NCBI GenBank assembly: GCA_004194705.1
Contig: SADC01001355.1
Location: 62,001 to 126,000 of the forward strand
Direction: 5' to 3'
Source of the DNA: Ditylenchus dipsaci
Taxonomy: Eukaryota; Nematoda; Chromadorea; Rhabditida; Anguinidae
Length of the DNA: 64,000 nt
Shown here: piece after piece, positions 1 through 12,590 of the stretch
Position numbering within the stretch: the stretch's first letter is position 1
Layout of the letters: each line of letters begins with the position of its first letter
Notes under the pieces: model-generated
Seen by the model: the letters and a program-made list of their open reading frames with translations, nothing else
What the model was told of the DNA's origin: nothing
The model's database searches: none
Made by a program: the position numbers and the translations under genes

Positions 1-41
1 TTTATTTATTTTCCTAAACCTTTTTGTAAACAATTGATTAC

Positions 42-1828
42 CTGGAAGTGGTGGTAGAGCGGAAAGGAGTGTCTTTGGGATCACAATCAGGTCGCCTCGT
101 TCCATGTGGATGCGCACCCACTTGTCCTCTTCAAACTCTACGTCATAGTACATGCCTCCTCCACACCATGGCACTGTGCTCTCCTCTCGCTCAATGGCTC
201 ATACATCGCCTCCAACTGAAACACAAAATGTAGATCAAAAAATTATTCTAAAATATTTATTAAGGGTTTTGATAATTTTTGACCCAAACTGCTTATTTCA
301 TACGCTTTTAACATTGAAGTCCCCAGGTGAGAAATTCTCAAAGCATGCTCTTTTGATTGAAAAAGCGATAAAACAATGAAAATTTATATAAAATTTTAGT
401 ACAACTTTTGGCGCTCTTTAGTTTAAAATTTGGAATTTCGACCCTACGGAGTATACCCACCCAAATGAATTTTTTAAAGTGTTTCCAAACACCCTATATC
501 GACCTAAAATCGCCTCAGGAGTTCAAAAAAGACATTATTTTTTTAAGTTCTGGTTAAGAAAACATTGAGTTTTGCACATTTTGAAAATTCGAGCCATTTG
601 CCTGTTTTGGCATGTTATGGTCACTGGAGCTGGGAAAAAAGAGCCTCTAAATGCATTTTTGTTCAAGAGTCTTGCTCGGAATTATGTCTAAATAAGTGAG
701 TGCGCGCATCTCTACCAACCAAGCCTCCTGCGCCCCTTCGGGGCGGCAGGGGCTTGGTTGCTTGGGGTTGAGATGCGCACACCCACATACCTTAGACGCA
801 AATCACTCGAAAGTGACTCTGGATAAATAAAAAATGTATGCATACCAGAGTTTATTTATGCGGTACGCCCCAGTTAACAAAACTATGTTCAACATCCTCC
901 TTTTTACACTAAATTGGTCTATTTCTAATCCTTTCCCACCCGAAATAGCCCTAAATACCTTCAAAAACGGTCAAAATAGGTATTTTTGGGTGGTCCAAAA
1001 CTCAATTTTTTTTTTATTGACTAGAACACAAAATAATGTCTTTTCGAGCTCCTGAGGCAATTTTAGGTCGATATAGGGTGTTGGAAACACTTTAAAAAAA
1101 TTCATTTAGGGGGGGGTATACTCCGCTAGCGCCGGAATTTCTAACTTTTTCGTTTGATTTTTCTATACCAAATTTAGTTAAAAACTCAAAAATTGGTCGA
1201 CAGAGACGTGGATTGAATTTTTCTGGCTTCTTACCAAATAAATATAACAGTTGACCCTCGGTTGACCCCAGAAATAGACCAATTTGGCTGGCTTAAACTA
1301 AAACTTAGTCCAAGCGAAACCTCGATTTAGCGCCACACTCGATTTAACGTCACTTCAGGTACGCTCCCTGCTAAATCGAAGTTGAAAAATACAAATTGAC
1401 TATTAAAAACAGAAATTACCTTCTGCTCGAACTCAATAAGTTCTCTCATGGTCAGAATGTCACTGGCTACCACATCACAGTCATCCTTGACTTTGGAGAG
1501 GCGCTTCTTTGTGATACCGGAGTCGTCCAGGTCTACTGCACAAAAAAAAGAGAATTATTAAGTTTTTTTGACTATTTCTTTTTGCCTATTTCCGATTTAA
1601 CATCAAAAATAATTTTTTTTTTTTTGGAGTTTCATTTTATGGCAATTTTTTTTTGACAAAAAATTAAAAAATTTCAATAATCTTAATTTGGTGTAATAAG
1701 TAAAATTAGTATGATCACCCGGTAGTAGTCACTCCAGCCGGTCATGAGCTGGTCAGGTGTCAACATCTTGGGTGGAACAGGTGGTGGGGCATGCGACGGT
1801 CTCCGAATGGGTAAGATTCATCTGCCAT
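42..1828 (-). CDS. ADI1: Divergent acireductone dioxygenase (ADI1-like), 3 exons, 3' end off the window
   Basis: Exons read on the minus strand: 1719-1828 (ATG at 1828), 1420-1535 and 42-215, then a GT donor at the window edge. The family oxidises acireductone in the methionine salvage pathway, in cytosol and nucleus. Exon 1 gives MADESYPFGDRRMPHH followed, one base shifted, by TPDQLMTGWSDYYR, matching the family N-terminus. Exon 2 gives DLDDSGITKKRLSK and later DILTMRELIEFEQK. Exon 3 gives LEAMYEPLSER, then one base shifted GGGMYYDVEFEEDKWVRIHM and ERGDLIVIP, the cupin strand region. Frame changes are needed in exons 1 and 3 and probably at the exon 1/2 join. The His-x-His and Glu metal ligands expected just before the GGGMYYDV segment, and the His of the GIYHRF motif, are not readable here. 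It is therefore a decayed copy, a non-metal paralogue, or a gene obscured by sequence errors. Family assignment is good; activity is doubtful. Confidence 0.72.
432..1142. mobile_element. Foldback MITE in the ADI1 intron, with a nested GC-rich hairpin
   Basis: The outer arms (432 to about 545 and about 1012 to 1142) are inverted copies sharing TATCGACCTAAAAT and a C-run/G-run followed by GTATACTCC. The centre holds a second inverted pair: TGTCTAAATAAGTG with GTGCGCGCATCTC near 684-710, answered by GAGATGCGCACAC and ACCTTAGACG near 770-800, closing on CGCCCCTTCGGGGCG. The outer family recurs at 36186-36513. No open reading frame of note lies inside. Confidence 0.75.
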
Positions 1829-4800
1829 ATCTGCATTTTGGACTGATAGAAGAATAAGGCGACAACTGCAAAATGTCAATAGTCAATGGTATGTTAACTA
1901 AATAGGAAAAAGATAAATAACTAAAGAAGAACTTTTTGTAAAAAAATTTAGAAGTCAAACGCAGATTTGTAAACCTTTAGCATATTTCTGGTCGTTTTAA
2001 AAAATAACCAAATTTCATCGCAATAAATTTACTAAGTTGAACTCCTAATTTTCTTTCGCTTCAAGAGATAATTCTTAGGCATATCATAATCCCCATAAAT
2101 ATAGATCATTATAAAAAAATACAGAGTCATGAAAGTCGGCTAAATCGTTCAATCTGACATGTGTGCTCGACTAGTCGATGGCTCAAAATATCAAATATTG
2201 AAATGCTCACAACAATGATTCGACCCGATTCTGGACATAAACAGGCAGGTCATGCGCGAATTGAAGTTTCTCAAGTTGCTGTGCTTATAAAGGTTCATGG
2301 TCTTTTAAACAAGCTGAAGAATCAAGGCATACAAGGGCAAGTGTATAATCGAACAATTACCAGCTCTTCAAAATTTTACGAGAATTTAAAACTGATATCC
2401 TAATTTAAAAAAAATATTCAGTTGACTACAATTCTATGCAAATTAAATTTTCCAATCAGCCCTATCAAGGAAGTGCATAATTTTTAAAGTAAGCAAGAAA
2501 TTGATAATTTCATTTCTGAATCACTGAAAATCACACAAAAGCCAACAGTGTAACACACACAATTTTAATTGCCTCAACCACTTCCTCAAAACAACAGCCA
2601 TCCACTAGTACACGCCAAGTATAGCCCTTTACTAGCCAACAACCTCAACAAAACACAGCACCAAGAAAAAGAGAAAGATAATAATTTAAAAACTTTTTTA
2701 GAGGAGGAGGTATATCCTCCTCATGGAAGGAAAAGTAACAAAGAATGTTGTTACCTACCAACAGTACAACAATCACCTCTGCAATTCTGCAGCAGCTGCT
2801 GCTGCAAACTATTCCAAGCAAGGGTCAGCTGGATTTAATGAGCAGCAACAGCAGAAATGTAGCACTTATACTGATTCTATTGTACTGCGACTGTCACCTG
2901 GGAATTAGAGATGCTCCACTGCCACAAACACAACAACCTAATTCAGTCTTTTTTACAGTACCAGGAAATGTGGATTTCGAGGGGTTTAAATAAAATAACA
3001 CGCTTTTTAACCCTAAAATTTTACACTGCTGAAAAAATTCGGTAGAGTTTGATAGCTTTTTTGAAAGCTAAGATTGACAGCTACATTCTAGCTTAAAAAA
3101 CATAAAAATTACAAAGGCCCAAATAAAAAAGGCAATATAAAATTAAGTGATAGAATTTAGGCTTTCAGTGGCGCAATTAAATTGGTATATCTCCTGAGTT
3201 CAGAAAAGCGGTTTAGCGGAATTAAACTCGCCGGCTACCCAATCAATAGTGAATGACTAAAATTTAAATTAATGTACTATCGAGTCTCTCCATAGTGTCA
3301 CTTAGGGAGGTTAAGTCAACCACTACTGAGGGTTGACCACTATGTAGACACCCGACTATACAGTAGATCACGCTTGAAAATTAACATAACCCCAGCTGTG
3401 GTCGAACTCGAGCTCGAACAAAAAGGAAAAAGTAGAAAGTAGACAATTAATTTATTCAATTAATTAATAACTCTAGTTGTAAGCAAAAAAATAAGATTAA
3501 AGAGGTAACACCGATTTCGTGCTAGCTTAATAGGTTGTGGTTGGATCGGGTGCAGAGACTACTGCTTCATCTTTTGCCTTGCACCAAACATCAAAAATAT
3601 TTCTTTTTTTTTGTTCCCATCCCCTTTGCTGCGACTGGTGCTACTAAAACTGCAACTTTGCTACTACTATTTAAAAGGGGATCCGGGATGCTTTTGAATG
3701 TTTTTGTTTTACGGAAATCTTGTTTCTGCAGACCAGCGATGATAGAAAGATGATGAGAAAAAGAGATGATGAAGGCAGATCAGGGTTAAAGGCCATCATC
3801 CCACTTTTCTGACGGTTTTGCAGAAAACTTGAAATAGAAATTCAAGATTCTCCTTCTGCAAAAACTTCATATTGTCGGAGAAAGTCTCTAGTGCCGAGTG
3901 AAAAATGATGCAATTTTAAAATTTTTCAGAATATCTGTCGGCTCGTCCCACCTACAGAGTTCTGTTGTTCTTTCGTTATTTTCATGAGAGTGCTAATTTC
4001 TACAAAATTTTCTTTAATAAAGAAAAAAATATCTAACAAAGCAGGTAATTTTAGGCACGAAAGCAAGTTGGAACGCATTTATAAATAAAAATTTTGTTTC
4101 CGAGAACTTTTAGGATCCTCTTTTACAGACTACCTATAACTAATTCAAAAATCATTTTTATGAATTATTTTTTACCACACTTTGACTCCCCTAGCAAGTT
4201 TCAATCATTTTGTAGCTATCTACTACATCTTACTAGCCAAAAAGTAGTAACTTGCTTGGGAGCAGTCTTACGATACGATGCACACAAAATTATTTTTTAA
4301 ATAAAAGAGCCGCATGTTTGAAGCTACACGGTACTTTCTGTAAAAGCTGGAGCTCAAAATTAAAAGTCCTTGATATTCAAAAAAGTCAAAGTAAAAAAAC
4401 GAAAATGAAAGAAGCACTTAAGTTTTATTAAGTTAGCTCTATAATTTTTTTCTTCAAAAAATAAATTAATGTTGAACATATTTCTGTACTCCAAAATATC
4501 AAAAACTTCGAAAATCACCTCAATATAAAAATTCATCTATCCGAACAACTTTTTCAAATATCAAAAATTTAAGGAAAAAGATGAAAAACAGTTTATTTTA
4601 TAGACCCATTATTCATAGTTAAACTTTTTTTATGCACAAAAAGTTAGATCAATGTCCCTGATCAATATCACAACCTTTTGAGGCAATATATTCGAAGACG
4701 GTTCACTAAAAAAAATACAAAACTACAAGTGCACTCCATTTTAAAGGCAAAAAGAAATTGGTACTCAGATTTGAGGTTCCGATAAAGCTCTTGAAATTTC

Positions 4801-5993
4801 TAGAACATAGTAGTAGCTGCTGCTGCTGATGTATGTATCCCTGGGTATTCACACCTCTGATTTTTTTCCTTTTGTGTGTTTTATCAGATCTTGCGCAAAT
4901 GCCCTGGAAATTGCGCGCCAGAGGTAGTGGAGAAGGAGAAATTCGAGGTTAGAAATACCTCCATGCTACACCTCGATTAAGGTCACTTTTATTGACTGGG
5001 GTGAGGGAGTTTTTGGAGTGTGGGAGCACTTGTTTCACATGCTTGGGATGAGCTCCGAGATAATCTACGGCACATATATGTTGAGAAAACATCAAACAGC
5101 ACACTCTTGCACAATTATTTCTACTTGTTTTTTTGCAGAACAAGATAGCCATCGAGAGTGCATAAATGTGAGCGAAAAATAAGAGAGGTCCCTAGGGTAA
5201 ATGTGCCTCCTTACACGATGTCATTAGGGATTGGTTGAATTTTTCCGTAGCTGGCTGGGAATTTAATTAAGACAACACATCTATGAAAATTAGTAATGGT
5301 CTCGAGGGAGTTAGCCGTGACCGATAAAATAAAAGTTTTCTTAGGCAGCGCAGGAACAGGCTACAACTGCGATAAGATGTGGTCAAACAGGCACTTGTAA
5401 ATAAATCGCCAAATACAAACATGATTTGACGTAAATTTTTTTTGCACAGCCAAATCTCTAATTCTGACACCGGATTATGCTCAGCATAGTCGATTGAAAT
5501 TCCGATCGAGACAAAAAATTAGTTGAAAGAAGTCTATAATTTAATATATAAGCTTCAATCTTCTTGGTCTCGAACGGAATTAAAAATTAAAGCAACTTTT
5601 TTAGTAGTCCCGTTTGACACAGTGATTATAAGAATTTTATATTTTCTCTAAGCATATCTTGTACGCAGTAAAGCGCTAACAAACTGCAATAAAATTCAGG
5701 ATGGTCAGCGCGGAAGACGCAGGGGATAAAAATAGGATTTTTTTGTAACTACTTTCTAATTTTTTAACTTTAAGCCCAAGTAAAATGAGTTATATGAGTG
5801 TAGGGTTTTACACAAAACTTGAAGTTGGAGGCATTTAAGTTGAGCTAGCGACAAAAAGTGAAACTGAATGACCGAGCAACTTCAAACGGTTATTGAACTA
5901 ATACTTTATAGTAATTTCATCTGTATAATAGCTCAAATGAAAGCCCAGAACCTTGGCTACATTGACACTACACTGGTAAATAAAAGAAGTTAA

Positions 5994-6060
5994 AAATAAG
6001 GTCTGCAGCCAGTGGTGTAGTCGAACCCGTGACCTAGGGCGATGCATATGAAATGCCCCC
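5994..6060 (-). repeat. tRNA-derived (SINE-like) fragment
   Basis: Read on the minus strand it contains GGGTTCGACTA, a match to the pol III B-box consensus, preceded by CATCGCCCTAGGTCAC. A related plus-strand piece with AGGTTCGACTACC lies near 17757, and GCAGGTCCGACTACC lies near 20655. No intact A box or cloverleaf can be drawn, so this is a repeat remnant, not a tRNA gene. Confidence 0.4.
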
Positions 6061-6139
6061 TTTACTCGAACAAAAAGTGGCATCTGCACTTCATGTTTCA
6101 CTGAAATTGAAAAAAATATTAAATTTTAGTTAAAAATAG

Positions 6140-6285
6140 GCAGCGGTGCCAGCGAAAAAATCGCACCGGGTGCGGCACCGGGTGCCGGTGCTTTTTTGTT
6201 AAAATTGGCACCGGCACCAGCACCGGTGCCAGCAAAACTTGGCAAAAGCACCGGTGCCCGCACCGGTGCTTTTAGATCATTGCTT
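6140..6285. mobile_element. Word-repeat element built from GCACCGG
   Basis: The segment begins CAGCGGTGCCAGCG. It consists largely of repeats of GCACCGG and its complement CCGGTGC on both sides of a short AT-rich centre near 6193-6205. The right side ends near GATCATTGCT. It resembles the other hAT-type word elements of this window, but no convincing target-site duplication is seen because another repeat abuts its right end. Confidence 0.45.
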
Positions 6286-6832
6286 ACAAGGAAACCACCT
6301 AAGCTGTCTTTCTGACGTCATTTCAAGACCTATACAGTCGCCTCTCGCTATAACGCACCACCAAAAGTTCGTTCCCAGCTAGGGTCCCACACTTTTTTTA
6401 ACCAATTTTGAAAAATTTTGCCAGTTCTGTTAATTACAGTCTGGTCGGGAATATCGTAAGGAATCCTATTTTGCCGATCGTTTTTGGAGTACGATCGCAC
6501 CAAATACGGCCACTTTTTGCTAGTAATTCACCGAGCTGTGGCTCCCCCAAGTTTGTTACTCAGAAAAACCAGCCCATTTCTTATAACGATCTATACTTAA
6601 TCAAAAAATTCACGACGCACAGTCACTTAAAATTTAATGGATGCAGAATGAGTCGTCACTAATTTTTGGCGAAAAACCCGCCATAAAAATCGGAAATCGC
6701 CTGCTCCCTCCTAAATAAAATTCCATTCTGCATTTTTTGACGAAAAATTTTCCGAAAAAGTTGGGGTTGGAAATTCTGTTAAACTAAATACGAAGAAAAG
6801 TATTGTCGCTTTCAAAAAACTCATTTTTTCAG

Positions 6833-9800
6833 ACAACGACCAGCCAGCCAAACCCAAGCATCTGTGATGGCTGCAGCAGCCAAAGCTCCATCCAATGCTG
6901 CAGTCAATGTAAATGTGCCTCTAGACTACCCAAGTGACACAGAAGAGTCCCATACTCAGGAACATGACTTCAACTATGTAAGATTTATTATTTTGGGCTG
7001 TTCAATAAGTTTGATTATTTTAAAGTTTTTAGCATAATTTTTAAAACTTCGATATTCAAGACCCAACTTTTCGGTCCTTTTTTAATAAAGAAGTCATAAA
7101 AAGGCCTTTTTGAAAAAATTGAAATTTTCACCTTGTTTGATCAAAAAAGTTAAAAATCGAGTTCTTACTAAAAAAAACTTCGCTATAAACATTTTTAGCA
7201 AGTCTTATGCTTATTTTTTCTGTCTCCTATTTTTTCAGTCAGTCTACTAATAAAAAAGTCATAAAATTCTCTAAAAAAACTTTCAGAGATTTTAATTTTC
7301 GCTTCAATCTAAGGCCTGCAAGGTCTAAGGCTCTTAATTTCGATCCCGAAAACTAGGCATCATTGAACATTTGAAAAATTCTAAATTTTCCAAACCGGCA
7401 GATTGTTTCGAACGGTCCCATACTGTTCCATGGAATCTCTAATTCTTCTACTTCAGGTATCCGACGCTCCTGAACAGCACACTCAGCACACCACACCCTA
7501 CGCTACGCAGCCCCTTATGAACGCTACGGGGCCCACACCGAACTCTCGGGCAGGGCACTGATCTCTCCGATGATCTCAAAGGCAATCTTCGAAAACTGAA
7601 AAAATGTCCTCAAGCTGCCGAAGGCTCGTCGCTTTGTATTCTGTGAATTCTTCTACTCCGGCGTAGATCAACAACTGTTTTTGGCTGAAAATGAGTTCTC
7701 ACAGCTGATGAAGGAGTCTTTTTCCGAATTTAAAGTGCAGTAAGCTAAAAACCGGAGTGGAGAGAGGTGAGACGGCTGATTTGGCAAGCCCAGAAGATGC
7801 TCTCAGGTGTTTTTGAATGAGGAAAGGGAAGCTCTGGAAGTCAAAAGGTTAGTCTTTTTGAGTTTATTGTGAAGTTACTCAACAATATGGTAATATGACT
7901 CATTTATTATTGAATTGAACTGTAAGTGGATAAGCCATGTGGTATCTTTTTGTAAAATCAACCCGCTATACAAGCCAAACGTCAAAATAGAATTACTCTA
8001 AAAAACTGGTCAAACAAGCCAAAAAAAATGGAGTCCATAATGTGGGGTCGAATCTGCACATCATTTGGACCAAAACAAAACACTAACGCTTATCCAGTGC
8101 GCCATCCATAAAGCAAATTCCTAGTCACTACAGCTGGGGGCTCCCTTTACCTGTAGCAAGAATACCGATTTTCGATTAAAAAATCTTATAACTTTGCTGT
8201 AGAGACAGGCGAAATTCAATACAAGCCCATATTTGAAAAAGGGTAGTATAATCGGGTAGTATAAGTAGTATATCAAATAGTGCGGATCTCTACAGCAAAT
8301 CCTTGTGATACAGTCTACTCTCGTTAAACTGGCACCCAATAACTGGCACCCTCGATAAACTGCACTTTGAAAAGCCCTATTTGGCTGGCCGACAGAGAAA
8401 TTAGGCAAAGTAACATCCCACTAAACTGGCACCCCCATAAACTGGCACCCCAGGCTGGTCCCCAGGGGTGCCAGTTTATCGAGAGTAGGCTGTATACCGA
8501 ATTAGACAAACGAATCACGTTCGCCAAAAGTCTTGAAAATCTGGGTAAAAAAAGTTGCCAAATTTTCAAAAAAAAAACATAATCTTCGGCACTAAAAAGG
8601 CATAAATCTTCATTCTCTTAAAAAAATCGAGAATAAAAAGCAGTACGAGGTACCTAAAAAGTACAAATATCAAATTAAAAACCTTAAAAACTTATATAAA
8701 ATACAATTTAAAAAATGACACAAGTTCGGTCCACCTACTAACATCCCTTATATTTTCATTTCGTTCCAGACAAAGAATCCGGACCATCTATAATGGCACT
8801 TGCACTAATCTTGGCCAAGAACAATTCGACCTTCCTCCCCTGCTGCCTCGACTCCAGTTGTCGGCCAGAAAATATACGCCAGAGTACGCAGCCCCAAAGA
8901 TGGTATCTACGCAGGAACTGTGGATGCTGTGATTGATGATGGATATCGAGTGGTTTTCGACAAAGAAGAAATGATTCCGGCTAAAGTGATCAAGGTAATT
9001 TGTTTTGTCAGATTTCATCAAAATTAAATTAAAATATTGTAGGACTACGAAGTAATGTTTGACCAAACCTGCAGAACTACTGAACCTCAACTACTTCCTG
9101 GAAATGAATAGAGCCAACATCCGAGGAACCGCCAAGATCTCACCGATGAGCCACCTCTATCCCACACCCAACTTCATTGCAGCCGATGGCAACAAGAGCA
9201 GAAGTGTGGTGGTAATGGGTCTACCTGATGGCAATGTCGTGCCTGCGTACTCATTCCAGCAAAAAAAGGTGTCTTTAGGTGGGTCATTTTCAAGTGAAGC
9301 AAGATTTACCCGGGTTACATGAAAGGAAAGAAACCAAAGAAATGTGAAAAAATAAAAAAAATTCTGATAGGAATGAAGAAATGTTCTTTGACTAAATTTT
9401 TAGAATTTCGCCTAATTTTATTCGTCCGTCTAAATAAAAAAATAAAGCGATCGTTTTTGTAAATGCAAGATTTCCGACGTAAATTATGATCCACCAAAGT
9501 TTTGTCTAAAATACGATGGCCTAATTTTCACAAAAATGAGCAAAAAATCCGAATCGCTGCTGCTCGTTTTTAGACTAGACTGATGGACTTAAAGGACCAT
9601 AGCCGTCGTCGACACCGAGAATTTCAAATGTTTGAATGTGCGCGGGACACTTCTCTTTCGTCTCGCACTGTACTCTTTTGACTTGCTTTGAATGACTCAA
9701 AAGAGTACAATGAAAGACGAAATAGAAGTGTACTTTTGGCTAAATTTACCTATACCCCACCACTCAATTAAACTTGACCCCCACTAGTAAATCAGCTTAG

Positions 9801-12590
9801 GAGACCAAGCCAATTTTTTCACATTTTCATTACCTTATTTTAAAATTTTAAAAACAATATACTGCATTTTCCTCTAATAGAAGCCTTCTAATATATCCCC
9901 CTTAAATGGTATCCTAAAATATATAAGCCCCGGCTCTATTGACATTTAGGGGGCTTACCATAATCAAAATATACAGGGGGGACAAGCTATTTTTCAAAAA
10001 AAAATCAAAGGGGGACCAAGGCAAAAATATTGCCCCCTAAAAGTCAATAGAGCCCCAGATCCTATGTAAGAGAGAGGGGGTGGGGGGGGGGGTTTCTCTA
10101 AAAAACACGGCTTGCATACGTTTCATTGAAAAGCTTTTAATTCTGATACAGCTCATGAACAAAAAAAGCACTGAGCCGCAGATTTTTAGACTTCAATTAT
10201 GTCGATTATTTTTAGGGGGGGGGGGGGTTCTCTCTAAAAAACACGGCTTGCATACGTTTCATTGAAAAGCTTTTTAATTCTGATACAGCTCATGAACAAA
10301 AAAGCACTGAGCCGCAGATTTTTAGACTTCAATTATGTCGATTATTTTTAGGCAAAGACGAAAAGGTAGGAAACTTCCCAGTGCGAATGCTGGTCATTTT
10401 GGTGAAGTTGTGCAAAGTGATTGAGTACAAGAAACAGTTGGTCAGCAACCTCACCTGGATGAATGACAGTGCTGAGAAGATGAACTTACTGGCCAATGAA
10501 TATCCTCACGAATTCAAGGTAGTTTCTGGCATAAACCTTATTTATAATCAAACAAATTAATTGTCTTGCAGATGCAATACTCTCAGTTAGTGCTTGATGT
10601 AGAGCTAATAAATAAACTGTTCAAAAGTCTTGTCAGCAATCCAGGGATACACGCACGGCACTCTCTTGCCGCATCTCAATGAGGTATTTATTTACATTGT
10701 TTTTTTTTGTTAAACCGTAATTAAAGTCCTTATACGAAATACGAGTTTTTGCGTTTTAAAAAGCAAAAGCTGATAATTAGGAATGGAAATCGGGATTTCG
10801 GCATTTTACTTTCTAGCGCAATTTATATACTTTCCAAGTGACAATATTAGCTGAAAGTTCTAGATGTGCTGCTTTTTTATTCTTTCATTTTTTTGCATTT
10901 TTAACTCAAAAAATTAACTTTTAATTTAACTTTTTTAATTCAATAGTTTTCACCTTCGAATCCCAAAACGAATTTTTGGGACCCAAAACGATACGCCCAT
11001 TTTTTACTATATTTTTTTTATTTATTTTTATTGATTATGGCAGTCATGGTTGTATCGATAACCTATATCAATAGTTTAATAATTAATTGTGTTGATCATG
11101 GTGAGTATTCTCACACATAATAAACTTGATCGACCTAAAAAATAAAAATTTATATAGTGAAAAATAGGCGTTCCCCTAAACCAGAACAGGTCCCTTTCAA
11201 TCCCAAAACTTCATTATTCGAGATCCCGAAATCTTAAAAGTTCAAGATTCCAGGTTGCGAGTAAAACCAGAAAAATACAATTATAAAATACAAAAGTCTC
11301 AAAATGATAGAGGAATAAAAAAGCGGCATATCGTATAAATTCTAATGATTTTAAAAATCAAAATAAAATTTTGCTGACAACATAAATTTTTTAAAAATGA
11401 GTATTGGTTTTAGAGAGCGATTCTATCTTGATTGTGTAGAAACGAGTTTGAAGAATGAATTTTTGAAATGCGATCCGAAAAAAAGTAAAACTAGCAAATA
11501 CAACCATCACCCCCCCCCCTCCTAAATCTGAAATTTTCGAAATCGCTGTAACTACCCTTTTGAACTACAAGTCAAGGCTTGGGGTTAGGCCAGCGTATTT
11601 TAGTTGTGGCTAAAAATGTCCTACGCACTTTTTTCCTGGGTCAGGACAAATATCTGGGCACTATTTACTTAAGCTCAAAAAGTGATAATCAGTAAGGGGG
11701 CGAGGTTTATTCGCTAGTAGGATGGAAAAAAATAAACAAAGAAGTTCTATGGGGTTTCAGAGCCCATCAGAAAGGCATTGATTATTAAAAGTACCAAAAA
11801 GTCCTGTACTCTTTTTAAATAAAATTTATTTGGCATTGTCTTTTTTCGATAATTCGACAAATTTTTAAAAGTTGACCTTTTATTTTGTAGCCAAGATTGT
11901 GAGCTACAAAATGATAGGTCAAACTCTGAAGAAATTGTCGAAAAAATTATTGAAGAACACAATGCTACAACAACTTAATTTGGAAAAAAAAGGAAGAACT
12001 TTTGAGGCAACCTAATACATTGGGTCTGTTGCAGACTTTTCGATTAACCTGACCTCAGTCGTAGTCAATCAACTCAACTTTATAAATAAAGAAAGTACGT
12101 AAAATACATGGGTTCACGTTTAAGGGCACTGTTGTGTTGAGAGCCTCCCCCCGCCCCCCCCCCCCCCCCCCAGATCAATTTTTCGCCTTGCCTCCCTGTT
12201 GTTTTTGCTTCAGGTCTTCAACTTATCAACATTTTCTAATTTGCAGCCACAACCAGCGGACAGACCAGAGAACCTGCGTAAGACCTGCTACACCCACGCT
12301 TTCCAAATAGTCAAGCATTGCAATGCTGAGTGGAGGTGCATGTCAAGAACAAGCGAGTGCTGCAGCTGATTACCGCCTTGATTTCCATTATTCTCCAGGT
12401 TGGTTCAGTGTCCGGTCAAAAAGCATATCCGAAAACTGAGTCTATACAGCTAAGAGCAATTGGATCAAACCAGAAGAAGCGGTACTCAGCCTGTGAGTGG
12501 AATGTGCTCAGTGAATCACTCAATCAGATCAGATCCCAGATTCGCGCAAAAAACACAGCTCAATTCCAAGATTGTGTAGAGTGCACATGA
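6833..12590 (+). CDS. LIN9: LIN9 homologue (DIRP domain, MuvB/DREAM subunit), 7 exons
   Basis: LIN9 is a scaffold of the nuclear MuvB core, which joins DREAM to repress or B-MYB/FOXM1 to activate cell-cycle genes. Exons: 6833-6977, 7457-7847, 8770-8994, 9043-9268, 10352-10518, 10572-10683 and 12247-12590 (TGA), all with GT/AG borders. Exon 2 carries the DIRP domain: LPKARRFVFCEFFYSGVD, then ENEFSQLMKESF, EWREVRRLIWQAQKM and FLNEEREALEVKR. Exon 3 reads VVGQKIYARVRSPKDGIYAG then DDGYRVVFDKEE. Exon 5 reads FPVRMLVILVKLCKVIEYKK. Exon 7 reads PADRPENLRKTCYTHAFQIV and VLQLITALISIILQV. Domain order matches animal LIN9. At least five one-base frame changes are needed: several in exon 2, and one each in exons 3, 6 and 7; exon 4 also holds an apparent stop. 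The first exon and start codon are not identified; exon 1 given here (Ala-rich, QTQASVMAAAAKAPSN) opens with a splice acceptor. Confidence 0.9.
8311..8492. mobile_element. Pogo/Tigger-like MITE flanked by TA
   Basis: The left end reads CAGTCTACTCTCG and the right end is its near-complement CGAGAGTAGGCTG, with TA on both sides. Internal copies of AACTGGCACCC occur several times near both ends. TA duplication plus CAG-initial ends fit the Tc1/mariner-pogo group. It lies in the intron between LIN9 exons 2 and 3. Confidence 0.7.
9589..9735. mobile_element. TTAA-type palindromic MITE, right end missing
   Basis: It begins TTAAAGGACCATAGCCG and contains a palindrome of two inverted blocks, CTCTTTCGTCTCGCACTGTA and ACAATGAAAGACGAAATAG, around TTTTGACTTGC. 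The same left end recurs in the complete element at 35639-35958, and the inner palindrome recurs at 54534-54733. It sits in the LIN9 intron between exons 4 and 5. Confidence 0.65.
9928..10062. mobile_element. Short palindromic MITE
   Basis: The inverted ends are CGGCTCTATTGACATTTAGG on the left and, complemented, CCTAAAAGTCAATAGAGCC on the right. The internal sequence has no coding potential. A partial copy (GGGGACCAAGGCA, then TATAGAGCC) lies near 31600-31650. Confidence 0.55.
10083..10353 (+). repeat. Tandem duplication carrying the 3' splice region of LIN9 exon 5
   Basis: Two consecutive units of about 135 bases, from TTTCTCTAAAAAACACGGC to TGTCGATTATTTTTAGG, occur at about 10086-10218 and 10225-10352. 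They differ only by a few bases in G and A runs. The second unit ends in the AG used before exon 5 (10352). The first ends in the same AG but is followed by a G run, so an identical decoy acceptor lies about 135 bases upstream. Confidence 0.85.
11500..11725. mobile_element. Degenerate copy of the GCTAGTAGCGAATACCC MITE family
   Basis: A C-run start, GCTGTAACTACCC, GGCCAGCGTA and a terminal TTCGCTAGTAG are shared in order with the better preserved copies at 34236-34488 and 55283-55530. It lies in the 1.56-kb last intron of LIN9. Confidence 0.55.

Larger units (their letters stand above)
2400..6832. other. Intergenic region without a recognised gene
   Basis: Mostly low-complexity AT-rich sequence. 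An Ala/Gln-rich frame at 2723-2908 (plus) holds a CAG/GCA repeat tract, but has no convincing splice context or homology. A minus-strand frame at 4949-5152 is Cys-containing but unrecognised. Repeat fragments at 5994-6390 are listed separately. Confidence 0.5.

Noticed and set aside
2723..2908. Ala/Gln-rich frame as an exon
   Set aside because: Its composition comes from a CAG/GCA repeat; I see no splice context or conserved domain.
6408..6662. 84-residue plus-strand frame as first exon of LIN9
   Set aside because: It begins within a repeat-rich stretch, has no similarity to LIN9 N-termini, and no donor at its end joins it in phase to 6833.
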